Assembly: GCA_003427395.1 (NCBI GenBank)
Contig: BFEA01000132.1
Coordinates: 1,185,895-1,223,080 of the forward strand
DNA from: Chara braunii
Lineage: Eukaryota; Streptophyta; Charophyceae; Charales; Characeae
Direction: 5' to 3'
DNA: 37,186 nt
Within the stretch, counting starts at the first letter, position 1. Every line of letters begins with the position of its first letter. A program made the translations under genes and the position numbers. A model generated the notes under the pieces. The model did not search any database. It was not told the origin of the DNA and saw nothing but the letters and a program-made list of their open reading frames with translations. Positions 9,969-20,041 of this stretch are shown one piece after another.

Positions 9969-11784
9969 ATGGCGACGGAAGATGAGACAGACAATCGTAT
10001 AAGCGTGGGAGGATCGGGCTTAGGAGGCAGCGCCGTACAAAGCGAAGAAGGTCAGAAGGACAAAGAATCGATGAATCCGGATGATACCAAGGGGAACAGG
10101 AAAGAGATCTCCTCAGGAGAAAGCTCGAGGAAAGCCGGGGGAAGCAAGCAAGGGACCCAGGAGACCAGGGAGGGTAGACGTAAGGACAGGTCGAGCCCGC
10201 GAAATTCAGATGGGGTTGTATCAAAGAAGGTGGGAATCACGGATGCGAGGCGCAAACTAGCAGAAATAGAAAAGAGAACCACGGAGTACAAGGCGAGATT
10301 GATAAAGGAGATGATGAATGGGAACGAGGAAGACCTCCCGCGGGATGAATCGCAGGACGAACGGAAGGCGAGCCGGGGCGGAATTGGGCAAGGGGGAAAG
10401 GAAAGTGACCGCGGAGGGACACCCAGCAAGAGAAGGAAGGAAAGAGAGAACTCCCCTGGAATGGAAGCGGAGAAAGCCACGAACCCACCAGCCATAGACA
10501 TGAGGGCTAGCTGCCTGTCGGCCGCACCAACAGTAATGCGAGGGTGTGAGGGGCTTTGGAGCCTTAGGCAAAGGGTGTTGCGGTGGTTTGACCCGGAGGG
10601 GACTGCAAAAACTAGAGAAGGACAGAGGGCTGGCAAGGAGGGGTAGGAAACCAGTACGGCAGGCGAGACCAGCAGCTCCGAGGGTGGCCTTCGGAAGATA
10701 GTATCGTCCCTCGCACGAGCACTAAACAAAAATCAAGGCTACCTCGCGGACGCTAAGAAAAAGTTGACATTTGATGGGGCAAACATCACGGAATTCCTGA
10801 TAGATTACGAGAACCTGGCCGCGCTGCTGAAATGGAGTGAAGAGGAGAAGATGGACCCACCTAGGACAGCATGTGTCGTTGAGCCTAGGACGAGACATAA
10901 TGGCCATTGTGGCCGCAAGCCGATTTTGGAAGGAGACCCGGGATGTAATGATGAGGAAGTACCTGGCGGCTGAGAAAATGGCAACGGAAGCTGAATTAGC
11001 GGCAGTACAAAGGAAGAACTTCGCAACGTACAATGACTTCCTGAGAGAGTTTACCCTGGTAGCGCTAAGAATACCCGGGGTAACGGACCGGATAATGAGC
11101 AAGTATTTCCTCAGGCAGTTCTCCGAGTTCGATAAAGACAAGATTTTATCGCCTTACCAGCAAACGAGCAAATTTGTAAACATCCGGGATGTTGATTTCG
11201 GTACGGTAACGGACCTGGCCGAGAAAACGGTAGTGACCGAAACACTTGCCTTGCTTAAGGAAGGGGAGGTCATAGATCTGATTGGCAAGACGGGTGACAA
11301 GGTAAAGAGGGGGATCGAAAGTCTGCATGAGTGCATGCACGGAGTCGACAATAAGATAGAAAAGGTGGAGAACGCGCTGATGGTTATGCAGGCACAAGTA
11401 TCCTGACCCCCCCTCCCTCCCCAAGAAGTCGTAGTTCCGGCAGGAGTAGCCAATCGAGGGTATTGTCGGAGAGATCCCGCTAATGAGCATTGCAGATACT
11501 GCACCGCGGTTGGATATTTTGTGCGAGCATGTCCAAAGCTCAACCACGACATTATAAAAAAGGAGATGTTCCAGGTCATTGAGAGGGGAGATATTCAGAC
11601 CTCAGGGAGAACGAGTGAACTGGAACTCGCCGAGAGGAATGCGGTGCGCCTCGATGGATTAGAGATAGCAGCGGTAGAAGCTGAACCGGTGACCATCGTC
11701 TGGGACCAACTCCGAGGGCGCGGGGCACAAGTCAACTTCATCCTAGAAAGCGACGGACGCGATAGGGTGAACATGACTACTTGA
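9969..11784 (+). pseudogene. gag: Ty3/gypsy gag (disordered N-terminus, capsid, zinc knuckle)
   Basis: Gag coats the element RNA and forms the particle. From ATG 9969, just after a splice-acceptor-like site, it reads through about 225 residues rich in Gly, Ser, Lys and Glu to an in-frame TAG at 10644. It continues to the capsid start (FDGANITEFLIDYENL, near 10767), shifts frame near 10857, then runs through a helical capsid region (YNDFLREFTLVALRIPGVTD) to TGA 11404 and on in the same frame to a degenerate zinc knuckle at 11491-11532. There the CCHC histidine is Tyr (TAT, 11515-11517). It ends at TGA 11782. From memory the capsid resembles Chara-type gypsy proteins. The damage means no intact Gag is made from this copy. 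Confidence 0.8.
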
Positions 11785-11812
11785 TTAGGAATGACCGGAA
11801 GAAGAATTATCC

Positions 11813-13075
11813 GTGATGGAGGAGGTTGCTGGAGGCACCGCGACCCAAGCAGAGCCCGAGATCGGGGAACCGGAAAAGGTTTACGGGAAGCCTAGGGAAG
11901 AGGAGCAGACGGACAAGGTCACCGCTGCCAAGAAAAAGTTTAGGTACCAAATCCTGATCCTAACCATGCCAGAGATCGGCGACACCCTTAGCAAATTACT
12001 AGGAACCATGGGATCAGTATCCTTTCAGACCATGTTGCAAGCCAGCCCCAGACTGCACAAAGGGCTTAGGCAACTATTGACTCGCCGACGAGTGGAGATA
12101 GACGAAAATTCGGAATCGCAGGAAGAAGAAAAGGAGGAGGAAGCCCCGCAAGAGGTCGCTAACCTTCAAAGGACCCCTGGAGATTTGGAAGATCTAGAAA
12201 AGGCCTTCGCGGATATCCGCTTGAGCTTGCCAGACCGGGAAGGCGGGGAAGTCATGAGGGCTCCACTTGGGACGAAGCTTAGTTTCCATGCGCTGCCTGT
12301 AGGGAAGTTAAAGGTGCAGATCGGGACACATCACACAGACACCCTAGTAGACGGAGGTGTGGAAATCACACTCATAAGGAGAGATTTCGCAACAATTACC
12401 GGTTGTGCGGTTAACAAGGAAGTAATGGGGAGCATCCGAGGGGCCGGTGGCGAGATCCCGTTTTCATGATATGTCACCAAATATGCGGTCAAGGCAGACA
12501 TCCGGGAGTCGATTTGGTCGTTTCATCGGATGACCGTGTTAGATGACATGGACCACGACATAATCCTCGGGGGATCGTGGTGCGCCAATGTAGAAATGAT
12601 AGGAATGCATCTGCACGATGGCACATACATGGTGGACTTAGAGGACCCTGTAACTGGCGGAGGGGAGCTCCTCCGACTCATCGGGACCGAAGGAGACCCT
12701 CCTAAAGGAAAATTGGCAACATGGTCGCCGACCTTCGAGGATAGTGCTCGAAAGGGGGCTTTTGCAAGAATGGAGGGTATGAGAGAAAGGGTAGAAATTG
12801 TTATTGAGGAAGCGTTCAACAAGAAAGAATGGATCAAGATGGGCCTGCCTCAGAAGAAGAGAAGGCAAGAGGACGAAATCTTAGGCGTCATGGTGGCGGA
12901 AAGAGAATCAGAGGTTGAAATTGGAGCTAGCCTGCCCAAACAGAAAGAGGTACGAATGGAGGAACCGGAAGTCACACTCGAGATCCCCAATTTATTACAG
13001 CTCATCAAAGCTATTAGGTATCACAAAGTAGGGGTGGACCCGATGGCGCTGGCCAAATTTGAAGGGGAAGTATAG
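11813..13075 (+). pseudogene. pro: Ty3/gypsy protease region
   Basis: A frame continuing from gag after a shift, with an in-frame TGA at 12467-12469 and a TAG at 13073-13075. The N-terminal part is a charged linker with an acidic run. The aspartic protease core is at about 12330-12390 and reads TLVDGGVEITLIRRDF. The catalytic aspartate is D at 12350-12352, but the usual D-T/S-G triplet is D-G-G. The second half has DMDHDIILGGSWC, the typical beta-strand and ILG flap-side segment of retropepsins. A C-terminal extension rich in Lys and Glu leads to RT. Whether DGG is normal for this lineage or a lesion cannot be settled from this one copy. Confidence 0.75.
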
Positions 13076-13091
13076 AAGGGATATTGTCTGA

Positions 13092-14395
13092 ATGGAAAAG
13101 TTGTCAGTATTCAACCGGGGTCGCAGAGGCAACGAGGGTAATTCCGACCGTTCATTTTTTAGGAGGAAGATTCCGGAAGGAAGTGTTCGAAAGTACAAGC
13201 TAGTAGGGAAGAAGGTTAAGCCGGTTTCGATTCTGCTAGAGACATCTAAGGAAAGAGACCATGGAAAGGGAGGAAGAGGTTCTTCGAGTAATCCGAGAGA
13301 GGCGGGCGGTAGAAGGACATCGGATACCGGATGAGGTGGCGGATTCAATGAAGATAGGAATAAAGGAATTCTTAACAGAAGAAGAAACATTCCTGATCAA
13401 AAGGACGTGCCAGGAGTTTCATCTGGCATTCGCCTTTAGTGATCATCAAAAGGGGCGGTTAGACGCGAAGCTAATCCCCCCGGTCAGGATCCACACAGTA
13501 GAGCATGAGTGCTGGAATGACAAAGGACCATCCTATGAGTTCGGGATAGCAGGAGAAGTGACGGACCTTCTCCGAGCAAAAATGGATTCCTTTGTCGCAG
13601 AGCCTACCACGTCCCCATACGCAAATAGGTGGTTCGTCTTTCGAAAGCCCAACAAGACGTTGAGATGGATTCAAGACCTGCAAAAGTTGAATGCAGTGAC
13701 CATCCGGGATGCCGGTTCGCTACCACATGCCGACTTATTAGCAGAATCCCACGCCGACCGGAGCATCTACTCTCTGGTGGACTTGTATTCAGGGTACGAC
13801 CAGCTCCCATTGGGCGCTCGGGACAGACCGTACACCGCGATGCATACTCCCGTAGGGCAGTTGCAGATGCAGGTAACCCCTATGGGCTTTACGAACGCAG
13901 TGGCTGAAGCACATAGGAGGATGCTCGCCGTAGCTGGGGACATGTTCCTAGAGAAGTGTGAACCCGACATCGACAACGCGATCAAAGGCGCCTAGGAGAA
14001 GGACGAGACGGAAGTCCAGCCAGGAATTCGAAAATTTGTGTGGGATCATCTGCAGGACATCAAGGACTTACTCCGACAGTTTCTAGTGTACAACATCACG
14101 ACTAGCGGACCAAACAGTATTCTGGCAGTGTCGGAAGTGACTATACTAGGATTTCGCTGTGGTGCGTATGGAAGAAAGTCGGACCCGGTAAAGACCGACA
14201 AGATATTGCAGTGGCCAACACCCCTGCGAACGTCAATGGAGGTAAGAGCGTTCTTAGGCGTGGTCGGCTTTTGAAGGATTTTTATTAAAAATTTTGCCAA
14301 AATAACCGAGCCTGTCCGCGCCATGATCAGAGAAGAAGGAACCATGGATTGGACTGAGGAGCGAGAGGGAGCCGTCCAAACCCTCAAGGACATTA
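13092..14395 (+). pseudogene. pol (RT): Ty3/gypsy reverse transcriptase
   Basis: RNA-directed DNA polymerase of the element. A linker is read in frame 3 to 13334; the RT core follows in frame 1 from about 13261. RT blocks are visible in order: SPYANRWFVFRKPNKTLRW (conserved template-grip region), IQDLQKLNAVTI, YSLVDLYSGYDQ (first catalytic Asp), and TPMGFTNAVAEA. The YxDD position at 13966-13977 reads D-I-D-N, so two of its four residues differ from a Y-I-D-D ancestor. In-frame stops follow at 13993 (TAG) and 14272 (TGA). The thumb/connection then reads PLRTSMEVRAFLGVVGF and KNFAKITEPVRAMI. The enzyme is inactive by stops alone. Confidence 0.85.
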
Positions 14396-15038
14396 TTGAC
14401 ATCGGAGCAAGTCACTTTGGCGGCACTCTGCTTTAACGACGAGGTTGGACGACCGTTTATTCTAGAAACGGACGGAGGACCCTTGGATGTAGGAGGCATT
14501 CTGATTCAAAAGGATGAGGGAGGGAAAAAAAAGGCCAATTAGGTTCGAAAGTGGAACCCTGAACTCAGCAGAACGACGATACTCATAGTTCAAGAAGGAG
14601 GTCCTAGCCATTCTGCATTGCCTCAAGACCTTCCAGACCTACCTATTTGGAAGGCGTTTTATCCTAAGGATCGATCCGACCAATGTCGCGGGGGCTTTAA
14701 AGAATTACAAGCCTATAGACCCGACGGTTGGGAGATGGGTAGGATTCATCTGGCAGTTCGATTACAAGATCGAACGAATTGCTGGACTCAGAAACAAGGC
14801 CGATGGGCGAAGTCGGGTCTGCATCACACCCGAAGGGGTGGAGGATGCAGAACCCATCGATGCGTTCCTTAAATACGAAGGAGGAACCCTTGCGGTGGAT
14901 AACGAAATGATGAGCAGTGAATGCGTGTCGGGAGAATTGTTGATTCAGACTTTGGAGAAAGGAGCACCTGCCATAGTAGTGGAACTTAGGGAGGGGCCAG
15001 CCACCACTCGAGGATGCAAAGAGGAGAAGTATTCATGA
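14396..15038 (+). pseudogene. pol (RNase H): Ty3/gypsy RNase H
   Basis: Follows RT after a frame change near 14398. The first part (ETDGGPLDVGGILIQ) is in frame 2 and moves to frame 3 at an A8 run near 14524-14531, which looks like a one-base slip. All four candidate catalytic acids are present: Asp at 14471 (TDGG), Glu at 14571 (AERRYS), Asp at 14673 (RIDPTN) and Asp at 14802 (KADGRSR). An in-frame TAG at 14586 sits where a Gln codon is expected. The segment ends at a TGA at 15036-15038, with reading resuming in the same frame toward integrase. Confidence 0.8.
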
Positions 15039-16695
15039 GGGGCGATAGTAGGACCGAAGGAGGAATTGATAGCAATGGCCATTGAGGGAGGTAGGGAAGC
15101 CGTGACGAGTTTAGTGGAGTCTTGGGAACGAAAAGAGTTGCAGCTAATGGTAAACCAGATGCAGGAGAGGCAGGGTGAGGATTAGGAAGGAAAGGTGTTT
15201 TTCTATGTTCAGATGTACGAAGGGATCTTTCGAGAAATCGGGTTGTTGCTGGTAGGGAACAAGCAACCCATGAAGGTTAACCTTAAGGCAAGGGGGGAGG
15301 TTGAAAGGTACGTCCTAAGGAGCGGCCATCTGTTCAGAAGGGAGGAAGGGCTTACACCTAGGAGAGTCGTATGCGGAAGGCCTAGGCAGCTGCACGTGAT
15401 CCAGGCGATGCATGACGAACTAGCGGGGGGACATCGATGATCCAAAGGTACCCTTGCAAAGATAACACCTCTCTACTATTGGCCAGGCATGGCAGGTATG
15501 GTCGCCACATTTTGTCAGACCTGTCTGATCTGCCAGAAACGGAGCTCGGCCCTCGTCTTCGAGCCACTTAGACCAACGTGGGTGCTGGGGGCGGGGCATT
15601 TGGTCCATCTTGACCTCGCAGTTATGCCCGTATCAACGGATGGATACAGGTATATCCTGGACTCGCGGGACAACTTGAGTGGGTTCGTGGAGGCGGTCGC
15701 CCTCAGGAAAAAGAAGGGGAAAGGGGTAGCAAGTTGGATAGAGGATTTCTACCTGAGGCATCCCTTCATCAGGAGGTTTATAGCAGACAACGGAACGGAG
15801 TTTGTAAACCAAGAAGTGTTGGGAATGCTTAAAAGGCTTTGTGTACCTATCAAACTCGTCGAGCCCTATCACCCGGAGGCCAATGCGTATGTGGAAAGGG
15901 GGCACCAGATTTGAAAGAATACCATTGCGAAGCTCGTGACAGACGATCTGGGGAGTTGGCCTTGATATCTTAAGCAGGCTGTCTTTTCGGAGAGTATGAC
16001 ACCTAAGACGACAACGGGATGTATCCCAACGGAACTCTGATACGGGAGAGAGATCGATTTCCCCGTGGAAGCCTTGATACCTACCTGGAACAGGTTAGAT
16101 GACGATCCTCGCATGTCCACGAAAGAGCTAATTGAGGCGCGATGCCAACAAGTCCTTAGAAACGAGGAGGCCATGGAGGACATTGCCAACCGGGTACTAA
16201 GTAATCATAGAATAGATAGAAGATACAAATATAAGATATTAGATACATATAGTATTAGACAAAATATACATATAGTATTAGATAAAAGGCAAAAAATCAG
16301 TATTATAAAAGTTCAAATAATGTAAGTTGACGCTGAAGAAATTTGGTCCACAGTTTCAATGTGCTGAGACGGGCATGGTCCTATATAAACCTAAAGCAAG
16401 ATGGGACCAGGTTAAGAATGTCCGAAAGGAGCCACTTCAGGTGGGGGAGACAGTATTGGTTAGGAACTCGGCTCTAGAAAGCACCTGGTCTGGGCAACTG
16501 GGGAGGAGGTTCAAAGGCCCCTACCGGGTCGCTAAGAGGGTGGGACTGAACACCTTCGAACTGGAAGATTTGGATGGAACTGGATTGAAAGGACCCTTCC
16601 CGGGGCAACGACTGGTCAGGTTTCTAAGTCGGGACCCAGTGGAACAATGGCTTGAGGAGGCCCAGGATAAGGAAACTGAGGAGTCTACAAGCTGA
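15039..16695 (+). pseudogene. pol (IN): Ty3/gypsy integrase, interrupted near its C-terminus
   Basis: Integrase inserts the cDNA copy. It is read mainly in frame 3, with stops at 15183, 15438, 15912, 15963 and 16038; the last two fall where Trp is expected. The HHCC zinc region is visible (AMHDELAGGH, then CQTCLICQKR). The catalytic core keeps D (VHLDL, 15612), D (ADNGTEF, 15786) and E (YVERGH, 15894), with D-x35-E spacing. AT-rich foreign-looking DNA interrupts the end of the domain near 16200-16325. Beyond it, in frame 1, a GPY/F-type module follows (RRFKGPYRVAKRVG, then FELEDLDG) and stops at 16693. No chromodomain is visible. Order PR-RT-RH-IN is the Ty3/gypsy order. Confidence 0.85.
16201..16325. 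other. AT-rich insertion inside the integrase frame
   Basis: About 125 bases, nearly all A/T, unlike the GC-balanced coding DNA on both sides. Integrase coding is recognisable before (DIANRVLSN) and after (KARWDQVKNVRKEPLQ). A 15-base word, ACATATAGTATTAGA, occurs at 16245-16259 and 16268-16282. The exact right edge is unclear and could lie as far as about 16400. It could be a small mobile element, an organelle-derived fragment or filler at a repaired break. I see no clear terminal inverted repeats. Confidence 0.6.
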
Positions 16696-16763
16696 GAACT
16701 GAAGGCAGCCTTGCCCACACTATGTTTTTGTTTCTGACTACGTCTGTGGGATTTTCCTTTTTT

Positions 16764-16775
16764 GGGGGGAGGGGG
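16764..16775 (+). promoter_or_regulatory. Candidate polypurine tract (GGGGGGAGGGGG)
   Basis: A pure purine run 69 bases after the pol stop, where LTR elements carry the plus-strand primer. No matching 5' LTR start was found, and a further ORF follows, so its role is uncertain. Confidence 0.35.
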
Positions 16776-16833
16776 CAATGACTTGGGCTAATTGAGAATG
16801 CGGGGCGGGATGCCCTGGGACTTTTGTGCCAAT

Positions 16834-16834
<1 letters not shown>

Positions 16835-16869
<35 letters not shown>
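16835..16869. repeat. Poly(T) run, T35
   Basis: An uninterrupted run of 35 T. It could be a slippage-prone homopolymer in the 3' region of the element, or the poly(A) tail of a minus-strand retrocopy whose body would lie at 16870 onward. I cannot identify such a body. Confidence 0.9.
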
Positions 16870-16870
<1 letters not shown>

Positions 16871-17065
16871 TAGTAATGGGAAAAGCTCCGGGGAGCATTG
16901 TACCATAATTTTTGAGGGAAACATAATGGGATCATTACAAAAGCGACATCTGTATGAAGGGGCGGTGTATAATGATGGGTTTGCACGAGGAATACTGGGG
17001 GTGCGCTGGGGAAAAGGGTATCGCCTACCGAACTGGGGGAATGTGTGTATGAGGGGCTCGACGGG

Positions 17066-17083
17066 TGTTGTTTTGTTATACAG
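17066..17083 (+). promoter_or_regulatory. Splice-acceptor-like site upstream of the 3' ORF
   Basis: GTTGTTTTGTTATACAG: a T-rich tract ending in CAG, 31 bases before the ATG of the ORF downstream of pol. Confidence 0.4.
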
Positions 17084-17113
17084 GATCAAGAAAGAAGCCT
17101 TAAAATAGCGAGA

Positions 17114-18003
17114 ATGGAATTCAGCAACGAAAGTGACAGTGGTGCAATCAACAGGGCCATCGAAGGGGGAGGAGCGGGACCCAACAGGGAGCAGAAGACC
17201 GCAAAGAGAAAATTGTATATAGGGTACCTGTCCAAACAACTAGTGGGCAGGGGGGCGAGAAAACATGTGCGCAGAGGGCCCTCGCCTCTCAGAAAGGGAG
17301 AAGGGATATACATCTCATCGGGGAGTGAGAGCGAGGAAGAGAAAACGAGTATGGGAGAGAGGGCTCAGGCCTCTGCCGAGAAGAGGCCGAGGAATGCGAA
17401 CAACATGAGCCTTGGCATGGGGAGAACGAAGGAAAGCAGGACATGAGTGACAAGTGCGAAAGAGGGGAAGAAGAGAGAGAGAGTCTGCATGAAGAGCGGA
17501 GCAGCCACGACAACTGTAAGGGGAGGTACACGGACTTTGAGGAAGGATATGAAAAAAAAAGAAGGGCGGACGTCCCTTATAACCCAAATCCAAAGAACTT
17601 CACGGGAGAGTTCAGCCCCGTGCGAATAGAAGAGGATGAGGACGAGGAGGAAGAAGTACAAGAGGTCATCGAGATTAGCAGTAGCGATGAGAGGGATGAG
17701 ATCTTGAGGCCCAGAGAAGAAAGGCGACCTGCTACGAACCGGCCGCGCGAAGAACCCTTCAGATGGGAAGACGAGTTTGAGCCAACGCCCAACCATTGGT
17801 TTGAGCAATGGATTAGCATAATCAAGCATGACTGGATTATCAAGGCTAGGGAATTAATGGAGGCAGGGGTGGCAGCCACACGTTTGGACGTTTACAATGA
17901 AATGGAGTTGCAGGAAATTGCAAAAAGAAAGAGGGAACTCCTGGCCTCCGGCCTGGGCGTCAAAAAGTCAGCAGAAAAACAGGATGACCAAGGGACCGAG
18001 TGA
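17114..18003 (+). pseudogene. 3' accessory ORF, acidic disordered protein (one frameshift)
   Basis: Two adjoining frames on the pol strand. The first runs from ATG 17114 to TGA 17444-17446, and the second from ATG 17443 to TGA 18001-18003, overlapping by ATGA. The second is compositionally a continuation, so a single-base indel in one ORF of about 296 codons is likely; two separate ORFs are the alternative. The product is rich in Glu, Arg and Ser with a long acidic run. Two segments, EGIYISSGSESEEE and EVIEISSSDERDE, look like SUMO-interacting motifs (short hydrophobic beta-strand next to Ser/acidic residues). The last 60 residues look helical (NEMELQEIAKRKRELLASG). I do not recognise the family. 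Position after integrase suggests a retroelement accessory gene. Confidence 0.5.
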
Positions 18004-18729
18004 GATAGGACACAAGGGACTAAATGTTATGAGCATTGAACAAAAATCGTGCTTGTCTTTTTGCAGTATTGAAGCGACAAAGTTTGGATAGTGAGAGTGA
18101 GCTTGCTAAGAATTAGTGATGCAAGGACTAGTTAGGACTGTGTCACGATGAGTTAGAAGAAAGCATTTTTGAAACTACTTCCTGGGTGAGCTACCTTCGA
18201 AAGAATACGTGCAAAACAATGACACGGGGTATGAGGATGAGGCTGGTTGGGATGGTTGTATTGTGAGCTTTTGGATGGAACAAAGGTTGCGTCTTTGAGA
18301 AGAGACCATGAGTTCGAATTGACAGGCAAAGCAAGGCATTGAGTGTTGGTCGAGTACAAGAGAGGTTAGAGAACCTATGGGTAAAGAGGCGTGAAGAACA
18401 CCCCTTCCCTAGGAGCCTAATCCAACTAAATCCTGAATGAGCTTGAAAATAGCAGAGAGCTGAGAGGTCAGGAAGAGTGAAAACAAAGGGGGTGCCCCTA
18501 TCTTTCGCTATGGTTGAACGACCGGGTGAGCTAAGCGCTGCTTGAGGATGAAAGCCTCAACTCGAGCGCTAGACGCTAAGTCGGGTGTATGCATGAACAG
18601 CAAATGATATTGAGAAAGGATAAGGGATATAGCACGCAGAAAGCTGTAAAAAGATGGCCACCTTCTAACCCCTAAGACAGAGATGGGATCCGTGTCCTCG
18701 AGGCCCACCTCCTCGGGCGCTAACATTGG
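18004..18729. other. Non-coding stretch after the 3' ORF
   Basis: No supported gene on either strand. One good splice-acceptor-like site (TGCTTGTCTTTTTGCAG) ends at 18066. This is where a 3' LTR might be expected, but I found no TG...CA-bounded segment repeated upstream of the ORFs. Confidence 0.4.
18050..18066 (+). promoter_or_regulatory. Splice-acceptor-like site
   Basis: GCTTGTCTTTTTGCAG, one of the best pyrimidine tracts in the unit. No long ORF follows closely. Confidence 0.35.
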
Positions 18730-18910
18730 AATGGATAAGGACGGCCCTGACAAGGCCATTCAAGTGGAATGGATAAGAATGTCCCTAACCAGGTTATTCG
18801 ACTTGAATGGTAAAGAATGACCCTAACCAGGTCATTCAACTAGAATGGAAAGAATGACCCTAACCAGGTTGTTCGGAATGGCCCTTGACAAGGGTCATTC
18901 TTTGGAATTG
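18730..18910. repeat. Short tandem repeat, about 38-bp unit, 4-5 copies
   Basis: AATGG-headed units start at 18730, 18769, 18806, 18844 and 18877. Each carries a CCCTAACCAGGTCATTC-like segment. Copies are diverged and the last is shorter. Confidence 0.85.
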
Positions 18911-19640
18911 TTACTAGGGTCGCCTTGCATGGCTGAGTGAGATGGATTGAGCATGAGAGATCTGGACTTTGCATTGAGGATTTGCCTGAGGATTGAAAAT
19001 TGCATTGCATATCAGGGCGCCCTAGGCGGATTGGAAAAGGTATGGAAATTGCATTGGAATGATTTTGCTTTTTTTCTAGTCTTTGGCCTCAGCAGGAGGG
19101 GGATATTGGTGCATGCACCGCGACCCCAGGGCCTCTACCCTTCAAGGGAAAAGTCTCAGCGCGACCTGTTCCTCATAAAGAAAAGGATAAAGGTTAAAGG
19201 ACCAAGGCATCTTTCTCTTTGACTGGTGCCCGCCGTCCGGAACTAACCCCAACAAAGAGCTTTAGTCGGAGAGTTCAAACTGCGCCTCATGTTGGGAGCC
19301 TAAACGTCAAGGGCGTGGAGCCAAACGGGTGTGGTACCATCTTTTGCTAGTCTCATTTGCTCTCCCCAACCACACGCCATACCGGAGAGGGGCGGCGTGG
19401 CCGTTTGGGATGGACCAAGGCTGCCCCCGTTAAGTTGAGCGACACTGTCCAAAGGGAGCGGTCGGGCGGGGTACCGGGTGGAATCCGCATCCACCACAGG
19501 GCGAGTGACACCGCCCTGCCGGATCATTACAACCGTTTCGGGACTAACCGCGAGGTCTTCGTAACTGCACTCGCAGACTAATAGAGAGCCCCAACTTTCT
19601 TGAAAGGAAGAGGCCGGATCCAAGAAATTACCACTCGGGA
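18911..19640. other. Unassigned sequence between the gypsy unit and the LINE
   Basis: A 91-codon open frame (18947-19222) and short frames on both strands have no recognisable features. A well-formed splice-acceptor-like site (TTTTTCTAGTCTTTGGCCTC then AGCAG) ends at 19095. The GC-rich part 19200-19640 differs in composition from both neighbours and may be a piece of another element. Identity unknown. Confidence 0.4.
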
Positions 19641-19651
19641 GTAGGAGGATT

Positions 19652-20041
19652 TTAGCCCTCTAGTTTGGCGTCCCTCTTTCGATTCCTTCGTCCTGTGGTC
19701 ATGACCCATTCCTTGTTCATTACCCAGAACAATCCGGACATATCATCTGGCGAGGTCACTGGAGCCAGGGATCTGATACTGTCCAGGACTAACTTGTTCC
19801 ATGCGTTGTCTGGGTTCATAAGAAGTTTGATAATCCACTTAATCTGTAGGGCTTTTGTTTCTGTTCCAGGGTCTATAATCCTTGAGCCCCCTTTTTGCGG
19901 ACTTCTCGTGACATAGTGCCATGCGACCTTAGGTATGCCATTCCCTTTATTGGGGTCTCCTGACCATAGATAGAACCTGGCTCTTCGATTCAGTTCTTTA
20001 ATAGAGCTATCCGGAACTGTCCAGATGAGGCTATGTACCAC
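19652..20041 (-). pseudogene. LINE ORF2 segment after RT
   Basis: 129 codons downstream of RT in the same element, in a shifted frame. ELNRRARFYLWSG followed by a GIPKVAWHYVTRSPQKGG-like stretch is typical of the region between RT and the C-terminal zinc domain in plant L1 elements (the segment resembling K.W..VC.PK..GGLG). It ends at a stop near 19652, before any zinc ligands. The homologous C-terminal domain is seen separately at 35157-36104. Confidence 0.7.

Noticed and set aside
10052-10729. 225-codon minus-strand ORF
   Set aside because: It is antisense to the Gag N-terminus; its composition mirrors the purine-rich gag codons.
14618-14872. 84-codon ORF within RNase H
   Set aside because: It is a shadow of the RNase H frame, which is clear in frame 3 with its catalytic residues.
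16779-16834. TGACTTGGGC as the start of a 3' LTR after the polypurine tract
   Set aside because: No second copy is seen upstream of the element ORFs, and another ORF follows, so an LTR call is not supported.
18300-18345. GAGTTCGAATTGA as a tRNA T-arm (B-box)
   Set aside because: No A-box, anticodon arm or acceptor stem can be built around it; the same holds for GGGGATCGAACC near 8590.
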